DNA of 53,185 nt from Bacillota bacterium (GTDB lineage Bacteria; Bacillota; Clostridia; Oscillospirales; Acutalibacteraceae), in assembly GCA_023391275.1 (NCBI GenBank), contig JAEWBE010000112.1, forward strand, positions 1 through 53,185, written 5' to 3'. Positions within the stretch are counted from its first letter, which is position 1; each line of letters starts with the position of its first letter. The position numbers and the translations under genes were made by a program. Shown piece by piece: positions 32,187 through 40,664 of this stretch. The notes under the pieces were generated by a model. The model saw only the letters and a list, made by a program, of their open reading frames with translations. It ran no database searches and was not told the DNA's origin.

Positions 32187-33005
32187 TCAAAACAAATACT
32201 GTTCCAGCTCCGCAATGTTTTGATAGTCCGGAATAATCATGTCCGCACCCGCACGGATGAGACGTTCCCGCTTCCATTCATCCACGCCGCGGCGCTCGGC
32301 CTCATTGGAGGCCACGCCGCAGGCAAAACCGCCGACCGATTTAATATTTTCAATTTCAACATAGCCGTCGCCAAATCCCAGCAGCGACTCCCCGGCAAGA
32401 TTGTTTTCCCGCAGGATTCGGTCTATAACCATCTTCTTCGAGAAGGTTCTGTAATCGCGCTGCGCGCCGTAGATATGCCCTTCAAAGAATGGGGTCACTC
32501 CCAACAGCGCAGCCTCCTTCTGTACATAGATGTCGTCGGTGCCGCTTGCAAGGTAGAGTGAAACGCCGTGGCTGCGCAGCATAGCCAGCAGCGCGGCTGA
32601 GCCGGGCACCATCAGGTCGTCCGGGTCAATACTTCCGTCCGCAAGGCCCGCGAACCGGTGGTCGATAGCCAGAAGCAGACGGCGCTGATATTCATCCTTG
32701 TATTCCTGAGGATCAGGCGGTTCCCCGCCGAGTGCGCGCACGCGGTGCGCAAGCTCAATGCACTGATAGATAGTTTGCTTGCCGGTGTTGACAAAAACAA
32801 ATTCCAGCACCTGTTCACCCAGCACCGCGCGATTCATGTCGCGGCCCCTGGGGGTGCCGCACAGCTCATCAGTGAAGTAGGGAATCATAATTTTCTGCCA
32901 GCCCTCGCGTATCAGGCTGATGGTACCGTCAAAATCCAGCACGGCGTAGCGGAAGCCACGGGGGACGGGTCTCGGCCTGATAATTTCAATCGTATTCCGG
33001 TGCAT
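32187..33005 (-). CDS. HAD-superfamily phosphatase
   Basis: A 272-aa HAD hydrolase. Motif I 'AVLDFDGTISL' gives the Asp nucleophile and acid/base Asp near residues 24-26. Motif II is the Ser/Thr in 'LYLASGTDD', motif III Lys in 'FSKKMVIDRIL', motif IV 'GFGDGYVEIENI'. A helical cap sits between motifs I and II, typical of beta-phosphoglucomutase-like phosphatases. The substrate is unknown; with a GmhA-like isomerase and an RfaE-like kinase nearby it may play the part GmhB plays in heptose pathways, although it is not GmhB-like in cap structure. It starts the group that follows the hairpin at 33055. Confidence 0.87.
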   Translation of the reverse strand: MHRNTIEIIRPRPVPRGFRYAVLDFDGTISLIREGWQKIMIPYFTDELCGTPRGRDMNRAVLGEQVLEFVFVNTGKQTIYQCIELAHRVRALGGEPPDPQEYKDEYQRRLLLAIDHRFAGLADGSIDPDDLMVPGSAALLAMLRSHGVSLYLASGTDDIYVQKEAALLGVTPFFEGHIYGAQRDYRTFSKKMVIDRILRENNLAGESLLGFGDGYVEIENIKSVGGFACGVASNEAERRGVDEWKRERLIRAGADMIIPDYQNIAELEQYLF

Positions 33006-33054
33006 CGTTTTTATGTACCATCCTTTTTCCTTTTCTTCATTGCGTAAATCAAAC

Positions 33055-33080
33055 AGGGGCCGATGAAGGCATCAGCCCCT
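33055..33080 (-). repeat. Hairpin separating transport/redox genes from kinase genes
   Basis: AGGGGC-GATG (33055-33065) pairs with CATC-GCCCCT (33070-33080) around a 4-base loop. There is only a weak U-rich tail on the minus strand, so it may attenuate or mark an mRNA processing site. Confidence 0.6.
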
Positions 33081-33132
33081 AAGAGCGGTATGTGACTTTC
33101 TTTACAGCAGCGTTTTATTCCGCCGCAGAGAC

Positions 33133-34122
33133 TCAGTCCACCTTCAGGGCTGCGTCGAAGTTGATTTCGGAGGGTGAGAAATTAATTTTTCGGGTAAACT
33201 CATACGCCTCAGTCGCGCCGAAAATGCGTTCCATGCCGCTGTCTTCCCATTCCACAGAAAGCGGGCCGCAGTAATTCATCTGGTTCAACTCGCGGATAAT
33301 ACCGTCGAAATCCACGTCGCCATGACCCAGTGAAACAAAATTCCACCCGCGGTGCGTGTCGCCAAACTCGATTTGACTGCCGAGGATTCCCGCGCGGCCG
33401 TCCAGCATCATCTTTACATCCTTCATGTGAACATGGTAGATGCGGCTCGCAAAGTCGCGCAGAAATACGACGGGATTGACCCCCTGCCACACCAGATGGG
33501 ACGGGTCGAAATTAAGGCCCAGAGTCGGGCGCCAGTCGAAGGTATCGAGCAGCTTTTTAGTGCTGTAGTAATCGAACGCAATCTCAGAGGGATGCACTTC
33601 GAGTGCCAGCCTGACACCGTTCTCATCGTAAACGTCAAAAATCGGGGTCCACAGCTCCTTAATTTTTGCAAAGCCCTCATCGACCATCTTCTGCGGGGTC
33701 TGGGGAAAGGAATACCAGTATGCCCAGATGGGCGACCCCAAAAAGCAGGTGACGGTTTCAACGCCGAGTTTGCGTGCCGCGCGGGCGACGGTTTTCATCT
33801 CTTCTACCGCCCAGGTGCGAATCTCGTCCGGCTTGCCCGAAAGAGATGCCGGCGCAAAATTGTCAAGCCGCGGGTCCCAGTTATCCCCCACGCACTGGCC
33901 GGCCAGATGAGCGCTCAGCGCCCAGACCTTAAGGCCGTATTGGCCAAGGATGCCGCGGAACCAGTCGGCATAAGCGTCATCCTCCAATATTCTGTGTACG
34001 TCGAGGTGTGCGTGACACGCGACCTCAATGCCTTCATAGCCGATGCCGCCGGCCAGCTTGCAGAGCTCCTCAAAAGAGAGATCGCCAAACTGGCCTGAGG
34101 CGATTGTGACAGGTCTTTTCAT
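33133..34122 (-). CDS. TIM-barrel sugar isomerase/epimerase
   Basis: A 329-aa xylose-isomerase-like TIM barrel (IolE/YcjR type). Metal ligands are visible in the usual order: Glu in 'VRLALEVHPSEI', Asp in 'LGLNFDPSHLV', His in 'IYHVHMKDVKM' and Glu in 'GPLSVEWEDSG'. Other family hallmarks are 'IGYEGIEVACHAHLDV' at the N-terminus and the 'GHGDVDFDGII' loop. Together with the adjacent Gfo/Idh/MocA dehydrogenase it suggests oxidation of a sugar to a keto form, then epimerisation or isomerisation. It is longer than YcjR and not a close copy of the second barrel in this window (44786-45577). Confidence 0.9.
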   Translation of the reverse strand: MKRPVTIASGQFGDLSFEELCKLAGGIGYEGIEVACHAHLDVHRILEDDAYADWFRGILGQYGLKVWALSAHLAGQCVGDNWDPRLDNFAPASLSGKPDEIRTWAVEEMKTVARAARKLGVETVTCFLGSPIWAYWYSFPQTPQKMVDEGFAKIKELWTPIFDVYDENGVRLALEVHPSEIAFDYYSTKKLLDTFDWRPTLGLNFDPSHLVWQGVNPVVFLRDFASRIYHVHMKDVKMMLDGRAGILGSQIEFGDTHRGWNFVSLGHGDVDFDGIIRELNQMNYCGPLSVEWEDSGMERIFGATEAYEFTRKINFSPSEINFDAALKVD

Positions 34123-34133
34123 ATTGTGCCTCC

Positions 34134-35174
34134 TTAGTCTATGTCGATCGCCCGGCCGGTGTCGGACGAAAGCTGATTTGCAAACATGGCTTTCATGGCA
34201 GGCAGTACGCTTTCGCCGCCGATGACGGGCGGGGTATTCGTTGCAATGCCGTTGATGAAGGCGTCGATCACGCCGGTGGAGGTGCGGCCGCCGCTGGTCT
34301 GCTCCTTGTTGGAGGTGAGCTTATCCAGTTCATAGCGCGTAACAGTACCGTCCCGGCTTTCCACGATCAGGGAATATCGGGGGTCGTCATACATTCGTAT
34401 GACGCCGCCGGTGCAGTATAATCTGGTCGAGTTGTTCTCAACGCCGTAATTGGTCCAGCTCACAGTCATCGTGCCGACCGCCCCCCCTGAAAGGGTATAC
34501 GTGCAGATTGCGTTGTCATCCACCGTGATGGGACGACCGTCCGGGAATTTTTTGTCCAGCGTGGCAAGCACGGCGAAGGTACGCACGATTTTTTGACCGG
34601 ACAGGTAGACCATCAGGTCCGTTTTGTGGACGCCGAGGTCGGCCATTGCTCCGAAAGACGCTATCTTTTTGTCAAAGAACCACGAGTTGCGCGCCCCGGT
34701 CCAGCCCTCGGGGCCGGGGTGGCAAAAATTTGTCTGAAATGAAATGAGGGTACCCATCCCGCCGCTGTCGAGCAGCTTTTTTCCATTGACATGCGCTTGA
34801 GCAAGCCGCTGATTTTGGTCGATCATAAGGAATCTGCCCGCTTCTTTTGCCGCGGCAATCATGGCTTCGCAATCCTCGGGGGTTGTGGCCATCGGTTTTT
34901 CGCACAAAACATGCTTACCCGCCCGCAGTGCCTGAATGGTAACTTTGGCGTGGTAGACGTTGGCGACACAGACGCTGACCGCGTCCACATCAGAAACAAG
35001 CAGTTCTTCAATGGAGGCGTAAGCTTTGCCGCCAAACTGCTTTGCGAACTGCGCTGCCTTTTCAGGAATCACATCATAAAAAGCGGTAATCCTACATGCC
35101 GGGTTTTCCGTGTATTCGGGAGCGTGGCGCACCTCGGCGATCTTGCCGCACCCAATAATGCCAATTTTGATCAT
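34134..35174 (-). CDS. Gfo/Idh/MocA-family NAD(P)-dependent sugar dehydrogenase
   Basis: A 346-aa oxidoreductase. N-terminal Rossmann motif 'KIGIIGCGKIAEVRHAPEY'; the conserved 'CEKPMATTPEDCEAMI' with the catalytic Lys near residue 96; 'DLGVHKTDLMVYLSG' supplies the active-site His/Asp region. Such enzymes oxidise inositols, sugars or glycosides at C1-C4. Partner of the adjacent TIM-barrel isomerase. Downstream of the importer permease by 25 bases. Confidence 0.92.
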   Translation of the reverse strand: MIKIGIIGCGKIAEVRHAPEYTENPACRITAFYDVIPEKAAQFAKQFGGKAYASIEELLVSDVDAVSVCVANVYHAKVTIQALRAGKHVLCEKPMATTPEDCEAMIAAAKEAGRFLMIDQNQRLAQAHVNGKKLLDSGGMGTLISFQTNFCHPGPEGWTGARNSWFFDKKIASFGAMADLGVHKTDLMVYLSGQKIVRTFAVLATLDKKFPDGRPITVDDNAICTYTLSGGAVGTMTVSWTNYGVENNSTRLYCTGGVIRMYDDPRYSLIVESRDGTVTRYELDKLTSNKEQTSGGRTSTGVIDAFINGIATNTPPVIGGESVLPAMKAMFANQLSSDTGRAIDID

Positions 35175-35199
35175 ACTCTGTTACTCCTATCTCCGGCTG

Positions 35200-36192
35200 T
35201 TATTTTCTGCTTCGATTCTGGACATTCTGCAGCAGCACCGCAATAACGATGATGCCCGCACTGATGGCACCGTTCAGGAAGGTGGAAACATCCGCCGCGG
35301 TCAGGATATTGCTGATAATCTTAAACATCAAAACCCCAACGAAGGTGCCAATGATCTTGCCGCGGCCGCCGCTCATCGCGGTACCGCCGATCGCGACCGC
35401 CGCAATCGCGTCCATCTCATAGTTCACAGCCGCGCTGGAAGCCGCAACTGCGGTCATGCGTGAAGCATAGACCACCGCCGCAATACCGCACATAAGACCG
35501 GTGATGACGAAAACAATGCTCTTCACAAAATCGACGCTGATGCCGGCAAGCCGGGCTGAGGTCTCGTTGCTGCCCACAGCGTAAATGTGCTTGCCGAGCT
35601 TTGTGTGCTTCATGATGACGTGGAAAATCGCGCCTACGGCAATAAAGAGAATCATAAGATAGGGTAACTTGAAGGAGCCGATATCAATACCGCCCACGGC
35701 GAAATAACGGAACGATTCATACAGCGACTTGTCAACAGTGAATGGGCCACCAGAGCCGAAGTGGTTAATCACGGAACGGCAGGCGCTCTGCATTGCCATC
35801 GTGGCAATCATGGACGGCATGCCGCCCTTGGTGACCAGCAGCCCGTTGATGGTACCGATCACAATGCCAAAACCGCAGCAGAACAGCAGCATTACCAGCA
35901 TGTTGCCGGTTTTGTTCAAAACCTCAATACCGAATCCGCCGATAATAGCAACCTGTGCGCCGACCGAAATATCAATCTGCCCGGCCGAAATCACCATACT
36001 CATACCCATTGCAATGAGTCCGACCATTGAACTCTGTACAAAGATGTTCGAAAGATTGGTCCAGCTGAAGAAATTCGTATTCACAATGGTGGCAATAATA
36101 ATCAGCATAATGAGCGAAAGAACAAAGCTGTATTCTTTGACAAGCTTTTTAAAAAAAATTTCAGGAGTCATTGTTTTAAGTGTATTAAGCAT
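35200..36192 (-). CDS. Sugar ABC transporter permease (RbsC/XylH type)
   Basis: A 330-aa permease with about ten hydrophobic segments. Family marks: 'MVGLIAMGMSMVISAGQIDISVGAQVAIIGGF', 'KHTKLGKHIYAVGSNETSARLAGISVDFVKSIVFVITGLMCGIAAVV' (the EAA-like loop) and 'IAAVAIGGTAMSGGRGKIIGTFVG'. The ATG at 36192 has GAGGGCG 6 bases upstream and overlaps the 3' end of the ATPase gene by 8 bases, so translation is coupled; the longer frame from 36216 lacks a ribosome site. Imports monosaccharide-sized substrates. Confidence 0.92.
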   Translation of the reverse strand: MLNTLKTMTPEIFFKKLVKEYSFVLSLIMLIIIATIVNTNFFSWTNLSNIFVQSSMVGLIAMGMSMVISAGQIDISVGAQVAIIGGFGIEVLNKTGNMLVMLLFCCGFGIVIGTINGLLVTKGGMPSMIATMAMQSACRSVINHFGSGGPFTVDKSLYESFRYFAVGGIDIGSFKLPYLMILFIAVGAIFHVIMKHTKLGKHIYAVGSNETSARLAGISVDFVKSIVFVITGLMCGIAAVVYASRMTAVAASSAAVNYEMDAIAAVAIGGTAMSGGRGKIIGTFVGVLMFKIISNILTAADVSTFLNGAISAGIIVIAVLLQNVQNRSRK

Positions 36193-37693
36193 TTTTTTCG
36201 CCCTCCAGATTCGCACCGGTAGAATAGTACATCACATTTTTTTCGGTCAACTCTTCACGGTTCAATACCGCATTAACCGTCCCTTTATAAAGAACCATAC
36301 ACGAATCGGCCACCTTGTAGATTTCCGGGAACTCGGAACTGAACACAATAATGGCTTTGCCATCCCTGGCAAGTTCAAGGATCAGGTGATAAATTTCGAA
36401 CTTGGTACCAACATCGATACCCTGTGTCGGATTGTCAAACAGCAGCACCTTAGCGTTGGTCTCGAGCCATTTGCCGAGGATCACCTTTTGCTGGTTGCCG
36501 CCGGAGAGGGATGTGATGGGATTTTTGGGATTATCCGCCTTAATGGAGAGCGCTTTCTGCTCGCGCTCGTAGCGTTCACGCTCCATCCTGTCGTTAATGA
36601 ACAGTTTTCTGTATTTTGTATTAAGGTACGCCATGGACAGATTGTCGTAAATTGACAGATCGTTGTGAATACCGCGTTCCTTACGCATGCGCGGCACCAT
36701 GGCAACGCCGTGCTTTATGTAATATTTAATGTTTTTGCGCCCGTCGATTTCAACGCCGTTCAGGCACATTTTCCCAGTGAACGGGATGATGCCGAACAGC
36801 GCGTCGGCCAGCGTATCACGCCCCGAGCCCTGCAGGCCGGTGATGGCCAGCACCTCGCCCCTGTGCAGTTCAAAGCTGACATCCTTGAAACCGTCTCCGT
36901 ACAGGTGTTCCACCGAAAGGCAGACTTCCTCCTGCCCATAATTCACGTGATTTGTGAAGTCTTCATTTTTGAGCTGACGGCCGATCATCATTTCGGTAAT
37001 GCCATTCTCGTCAATTTCGAAAAAGAGGCCGCTTGAAGTCAGTTTACCGTCGCGAAGCACGTAATAGTTATCACAGATTTCAAACAGCTCGGGCATTTTG
37101 TGGGAGATATAGATGAAACTGATTCCCTCCTCCCGCAGCTGTCGCATAATTGAGAACAGGTTTTCGATCTCCCCGGTCGAAAGTGCACTGGACGGCTCAT
37201 CCATAATAATCAGTTCGGATTTGAAGAGCAGTGCCTTCGCGATTTCCACCATCTGCATCTCGGCTGCATTCAGGTCTGAAACGAGGCTTTCCAGATTGAT
37301 GTCAACCTTCATCCTCTTCAGCGTCTCGGTGCAGCGCGCCTTCATCTCATCTTTTTTCAGCAGGCCGAACCTGCTGACTTCCTCACCGAGATACATATTT
37401 TCCAATACCTTTAAATCGTTGCAGAGGCTCAATTCCTGATGGATGAACCGGATACCATGCTTGTTTGCGACCCTGGCATTGTGCATGGTTACTTTTTCAC
37501 CGTTAATGAGAATCTCCCCGCTGACCGGCAGATAAGTGCCGGCAAGAATATTCATCAGCGTGGATTTACCGGCGCCGTTCTCACCCAGAAGCCCGACAAT
37601 CGTACCCGGCTCAATCGTGACGCTGACATTGTCAACTGCACGCACAGGTCCAAATTCCATAACGATGTTCTTCATTTCCACAAGCATAGTCAT
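36185..37693 (-). CDS. Sugar ABC transporter ATPase with two nucleotide-binding domains (RbsA/MglA/XylG type)
   Basis: A 502-aa duplicated ABC ATPase. The first domain has Walker A 'GLLGENGAGKSTLMNILAG', signature 'SDLNAAEMQMVEIAKAL' and Walker B 'LIIMDEPSSALS'. The second has the degenerate Walker A 'TGLQGSGRDTLADALFG' and signature 'TSLSGGNQQKVILGKWL' with 'VLLFDNPTQGIDVG'. This is the pattern of monosaccharide importers. The start ATG at 37693 has GGAGGGG upstream. A GC-rich hairpin separates it from the binding-protein gene. Confidence 0.95.
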   Translation of the reverse strand: MTMLVEMKNIVMEFGPVRAVDNVSVTIEPGTIVGLLGENGAGKSTLMNILAGTYLPVSGEILINGEKVTMHNARVANKHGIRFIHQELSLCNDLKVLENMYLGEEVSRFGLLKKDEMKARCTETLKRMKVDINLESLVSDLNAAEMQMVEIAKALLFKSELIIMDEPSSALSTGEIENLFSIMRQLREEGISFIYISHKMPELFEICDNYYVLRDGKLTSSGLFFEIDENGITEMMIGRQLKNEDFTNHVNYGQEEVCLSVEHLYGDGFKDVSFELHRGEVLAITGLQGSGRDTLADALFGIIPFTGKMCLNGVEIDGRKNIKYYIKHGVAMVPRMRKERGIHNDLSIYDNLSMAYLNTKYRKLFINDRMERERYEREQKALSIKADNPKNPITSLSGGNQQKVILGKWLETNAKVLLFDNPTQGIDVGTKFEIYHLILELARDGKAIIVFSSEFPEIYKVADSCMVLYKGTVNAVLNREELTEKNVMYYSTGANLEGEKNA

Positions 37694-37730
37694 TAATCCC
37701 CTCCGTTTCCCTTATTTTATAGGAATAGCG

Positions 37731-37764
37731 GAAAGGCCGGCCAGCATTTGCCGGCCGGCCTTTC
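37731..37764. repeat. GC-rich hairpin between binding-protein and ATPase genes
   Basis: GAAAGGCCGGCC (37731-37742) and GGCCGGCCTTTC (37753-37764) form a perfect 12-bp stem with a 10-base loop. Such hairpins after binding-protein genes commonly stabilise that part of the mRNA. Confidence 0.8.
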
Positions 37765-37791
37765 AATCTTCGTTATACTATGTAATCCGAA

Positions 37792-38922
37792 TCATTGCTT
37801 GATCGCGTAACGATCCTTGTATTGGGCGCTGGCGCGATAGGCTGCAAAGTCGTTGTCGCCCGCAAGAGACGCATTGGTAATTGAGAAAGAGGGAATCAGG
37901 TAGATGCCGTCACTCAGGGTGGCACCGCTGTAATTCACACCCTCCAAATGATCGGCCGAAAGAATCAGGGCCTCACGGATGAAAGACGGGGAGAAGAAGA
38001 AAGTGCAGAACTTAGCGCCGAGCTTGGTGTTGTCAAACTTTGTCAGGGTCTCTTCGCGGCCGCCAACCGAAGTGATCAGCTTGATGTTGATCTTTGCCGG
38101 GCCGGTGTACGCTTCAAGCGCGTTCATAATACCATCGACGATTTCGTCGTCATGAGTTACGATCAGGTCAAGGCTTTCGATTTCCGCCTTGCTCTTGGAG
38201 TTCAGCCAGTCTTCCATCTGGCTCTGGGCCTTTTCAGTGGACCAGTCGGTAACCAGGGTATTCGCGACCTGTTTAAACTTCTTATCGATTACGCCATCCA
38301 TGCCCTTGGAACGCTGAGAGGTAACGGTGGAGCTGTCACCCACGAAACGGAGATACTCAACGCTGTCGTCGTCCTTGTAGAACTTGTTGAGGTATTCGCC
38401 CATCGATTTGCCGATACCGACATTGTCGCCCATAATCTGGCCGACAAGGCCCTGAAAGTTTTCGATCAGGCGGTCATAGATAACCAGCTTAACGCCGGCA
38501 TCAATGATAGACTGCGCTGCGCTGCGGAGTGCCTCGCCTTCCATTGGCCACAGCATAATCAGATTCATGTCGCCGCCGGCAAGCATGTTCTCGATTGAGG
38601 TGATCTGAGCGGATGCGTCGATTCCGTCTTTCACGACAATTTCAAGACCGGGATACTGTTTCATGAGCAGTTCGGATTCGAGTTTTGCCTGTGCAACGCT
38701 CTCACCGGTAAAGCCGTGGTCGCCGGAAGGAACCACAACGCCCATCTTGAATTTCTTCTCTGCTGCCGAGGGAGCAGGCGCTGCGGTGGATGGCGCCGCG
38801 GCGGATGATACCGCTGCGGGCTGGTTTGCCGGGACTGCACTGTTGCCGCCGGAAGAACCACAGCCGACAAATGCGGTGGCAGCCATTGCAAATGTCAAAA
38901 CAAGTGCCAAAACCTTTTTCAT
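37792..38922 (-). CDS. Sugar-binding lipoprotein of the ABC importer
   Basis: A 376-aa lipoprotein. Signal peptide with lipobox 'TAFVGCGSSGG' (Cys at about residue 21), an Ala/Pro/Ser-rich linker to residue 54, then a periplasmic-binding-protein-like fold ('KMGVVVPSGDHGFTGESVAQAKLESELL', 'IENMLAGGDMNLIMLWP', 'DDEIVDGIMNALEAYTG'). It belongs to the ribose/xylose/galactose group (Peripla_BP_4-like). The ligand cannot be deduced. AAAAGGAGG precedes the ATG at 38922. First gene of the importer, divergent from a LacI regulator. Confidence 0.93.
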   Translation of the reverse strand: MKKVLALVLTFAMAATAFVGCGSSGGNSAVPANQPAAVSSAAAPSTAAPAPSAAEKKFKMGVVVPSGDHGFTGESVAQAKLESELLMKQYPGLEIVVKDGIDASAQITSIENMLAGGDMNLIMLWPMEGEALRSAAQSIIDAGVKLVIYDRLIENFQGLVGQIMGDNVGIGKSMGEYLNKFYKDDDSVEYLRFVGDSSTVTSQRSKGMDGVIDKKFKQVANTLVTDWSTEKAQSQMEDWLNSKSKAEIESLDLIVTHDDEIVDGIMNALEAYTGPAKINIKLITSVGGREETLTKFDNTKLGAKFCTFFFSPSFIREALILSADHLEGVNYSGATLSDGIYLIPSFSITNASLAGDNDFAAYRASAQYKDRYAIKQ

Positions 38923-38945
38923 AACGAGCCTCCTTTTAATTCAAA

Positions 38946-38966
38946 CGGTTTGCAGGTTGCAGACCG
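38946..38966. promoter_or_regulatory. Putative operator or leader hairpin upstream of the importer
   Basis: CGGTTTGCA (38946-38954), spacer GGT, TGCAGACCG (38958-38966): 9-base arms with one mismatch, just upstream of the ribosome site of the binding-protein gene. Confidence 0.5.
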
Positions 38967-39199
38967 TCAGATAACCCCTCAAAACGAAACAGCCTGATTT
39001 TTTTAGCCTTGTCTGTTGCCTGCACGCAGCGGAAAATCAAGGTATTTTTTCCAATCTATTCCATATTTTCTGAAACAATAATATCATTATTCTGAAACAT
39101 TTTCAATTTGTTTTTAATTATATGAGTCATTTTCTCTATAATTAACAAATTATACTTGCTTATTTTAGGGGAAATATCAATTTATAAAAATTTGTTTTA

Positions 39200-39216
39200 A
39201 TATTTTCTGAAAATAT
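39200..39216. promoter_or_regulatory. Perfect palindrome with recurring TTCTGAAA motif
   Basis: ATATTTTC-T-GAAAATAT is a perfect 17-base palindrome. Related TTCTGAAA copies occur at 39063-39076, 39086-39098 and, inverted, 39224-39236. A repressor-binding cluster for the adjacent LacI protein is possible. Confidence 0.45.
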
Positions 39217-39448
39217 CTGTACGTTTTTCAGAATATGATGTATAGTATAAAAGCAGGTGTACAATCTATATGCAGCACACTTAAATAAAAGAATCACACC
39301 GGGATATATGAATTTCGTGCTTCATGGATGCTTGAATATTTCTGCCGTAAACACCTTATCAACTTTTGCCGAAGAATCGCCGTACTTAGATGAACAAATT
39401 ACTTCTGATTTAACCCACTAAGGGATTCCATACAAAGGAGACTGTTCT

Positions 39449-40453
39449 ATGTTCCAGACCTCAAGCGCTGCAACCGTCGCCGAGATTGCAAAAGCGGCAG
39501 GAGTATCCCCCGCCACCGTTTCCAGAGTACTCAACCACAAGGGCATTGTCAAAGGGGATACCTACGAACGTGTGGTCGAGGCACTCCGCACGCTGGGCTA
39601 CCCCTTTCACGAAGAAAATCAGGATGCCGCTGCCGGCGCGCTCATCATTCTCAACATTCCCTCCCTCGATAACCCCTTTTACAGCGAGATCGTGGACGGC
39701 GCTAAGGCTTCCGCCACAAGGCACGGTTATCACCTGCTCATCAATGAAGAGCACATCAACCGCAGCACCCTGCCCCGAATCATCGAGCTCCTGCACAAAA
39801 CCCGGGCGGCGGGGCTGATTACCCTGAATCATATCTCGACCGACACTCTGCGCAAGCTTGCCGGCATGATCACATTAGTACAGTGCTGTGAATATGACGC
39901 CGGAGTCGATTTGCCCTATGTCTCGATTGACGACCTTTCGGCCGGCAGAAGCGTTGTAGAATATCTGCTCTCTCTGGGGCGCAGGCGAATTGCTTTCATC
40001 AGCGGGCCAATCCGGTACAAGTACGCGCGCCAGCGGCTAGAAGGCTACCATGATGCTTTGCAGGCAGCCGGGTTCGAGGTCGATCCCCATCTTATCGTCC
40101 AGCTGCCGGAGGTCAGCTATGACCTTGCGATTTCCGGCGCCATGCAGCTGCTCAACACCGCCGAGCCGCCCGATGCGTTTTATACCACCTCCGATGTTTA
40201 TGCAACAGCGGCGATCCGCGCCGCTTACCTTGCAGGTGCCCGCGTGCCGCAGGACGTGATGGTGACCGGCTTTGACAATATTGAGTTCTCCTCCATGGCC
40301 ATCCCCTCCATCACGACGGTCAATCAGCCAAAAATGCAGCTCGGGTTCATGGCCTGCGAACTGCTGCTTGAAAAGATTTCCTATCCTGCGACCCCAAATA
40401 AAAAGGTCATGCTGGATACTGAACTGATCATCCGTGAGTCCACTTCGATTTAA
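39449..40453 (+). CDS. LacI-family transcriptional regulator of the 28.6-38.9 kb cluster
   Basis: A 334-aa LacI-type protein. DNA-binding domain at residues 6-50 ('ATVAEIAKAAGVSPATVSRVLNHKGIVKGDTYERVVEALRTLGY'), including the hinge region, then the sugar-binding fold ('LPYVSIDDLSAGRSVVEYLLSLGRRRIAFISG', 'MVTGFDNIEFSSMAIPSITTV'). ATG at 39449 with AAAGGAG upstream. It is divergent from the importer and ends at a strong terminator. The effector is presumably the imported sugar or a derived phosphate. Confidence 0.94.
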   Translation: MFQTSSAATVAEIAKAAGVSPATVSRVLNHKGIVKGDTYERVVEALRTLGYPFHEENQDAAAGALIILNIPSLDNPFYSEIVDGAKASATRHGYHLLINEEHINRSTLPRIIELLHKTRAAGLITLNHISTDTLRKLAGMITLVQCCEYDAGVDLPYVSIDDLSAGRSVVEYLLSLGRRRIAFISGPIRYKYARQRLEGYHDALQAAGFEVDPHLIVQLPEVSYDLAISGAMQLLNTAEPPDAFYTTSDVYATAAIRAAYLAGARVPQDVMVTGFDNIEFSSMAIPSITTVNQPKMQLGFMACELLLEKISYPATPNKKVMLDTELIIRESTSI

Positions 40454-40559
40454 CAGATGCTCCCCGCTGCGTGTTCAGCCGGCTACACTGCGATCCGGTG
40501 ATCATTTTTCCGTCCTTTTTACCCAATTCTCATTGCTTTCTTTCCGGTTATCAGGCACA

Positions 40560-40597
40560 AAAAGCGGCGGCATTCTGTTCTGAATGCCGCCGCTTTT
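40560..40597. terminator. Bidirectional terminator between lacI and pgmB
   Basis: AAAAGCGGCGGCATTC (40560-40575) pairs perfectly with GAATGCCGCCGCTTTT (40582-40597) around a 6-base loop. The A/T ends serve both convergent genes. Confidence 0.9.
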
Positions 40598-40664
40598 GTT
40601 CCGGTTCATATTATTATTCACTTAAAGAGGAATTCGAGCCGAGGGAATTTTATAGTGTTATGTT

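Larger units (their letters stand above)
38923..39448. other. Divergent regulatory interval (526 bases)
   Basis: It holds no gene. It contains the inverted repeat at 38946-38966 and four copies of a (A)T-TTCTGAAA motif between 39063 and 39236, and is AT-rich around 39060-39260. Promoters for the importer (leftward) and the LacI gene (rightward) must lie here. Confidence 0.7.

Noticed and set aside
35729..36655. Long plus-strand open frame (308 codons)
   Set aside because: It is antisense to the clearly identified permease and ATPase genes and has no ribosome site or recognisable protein motif.
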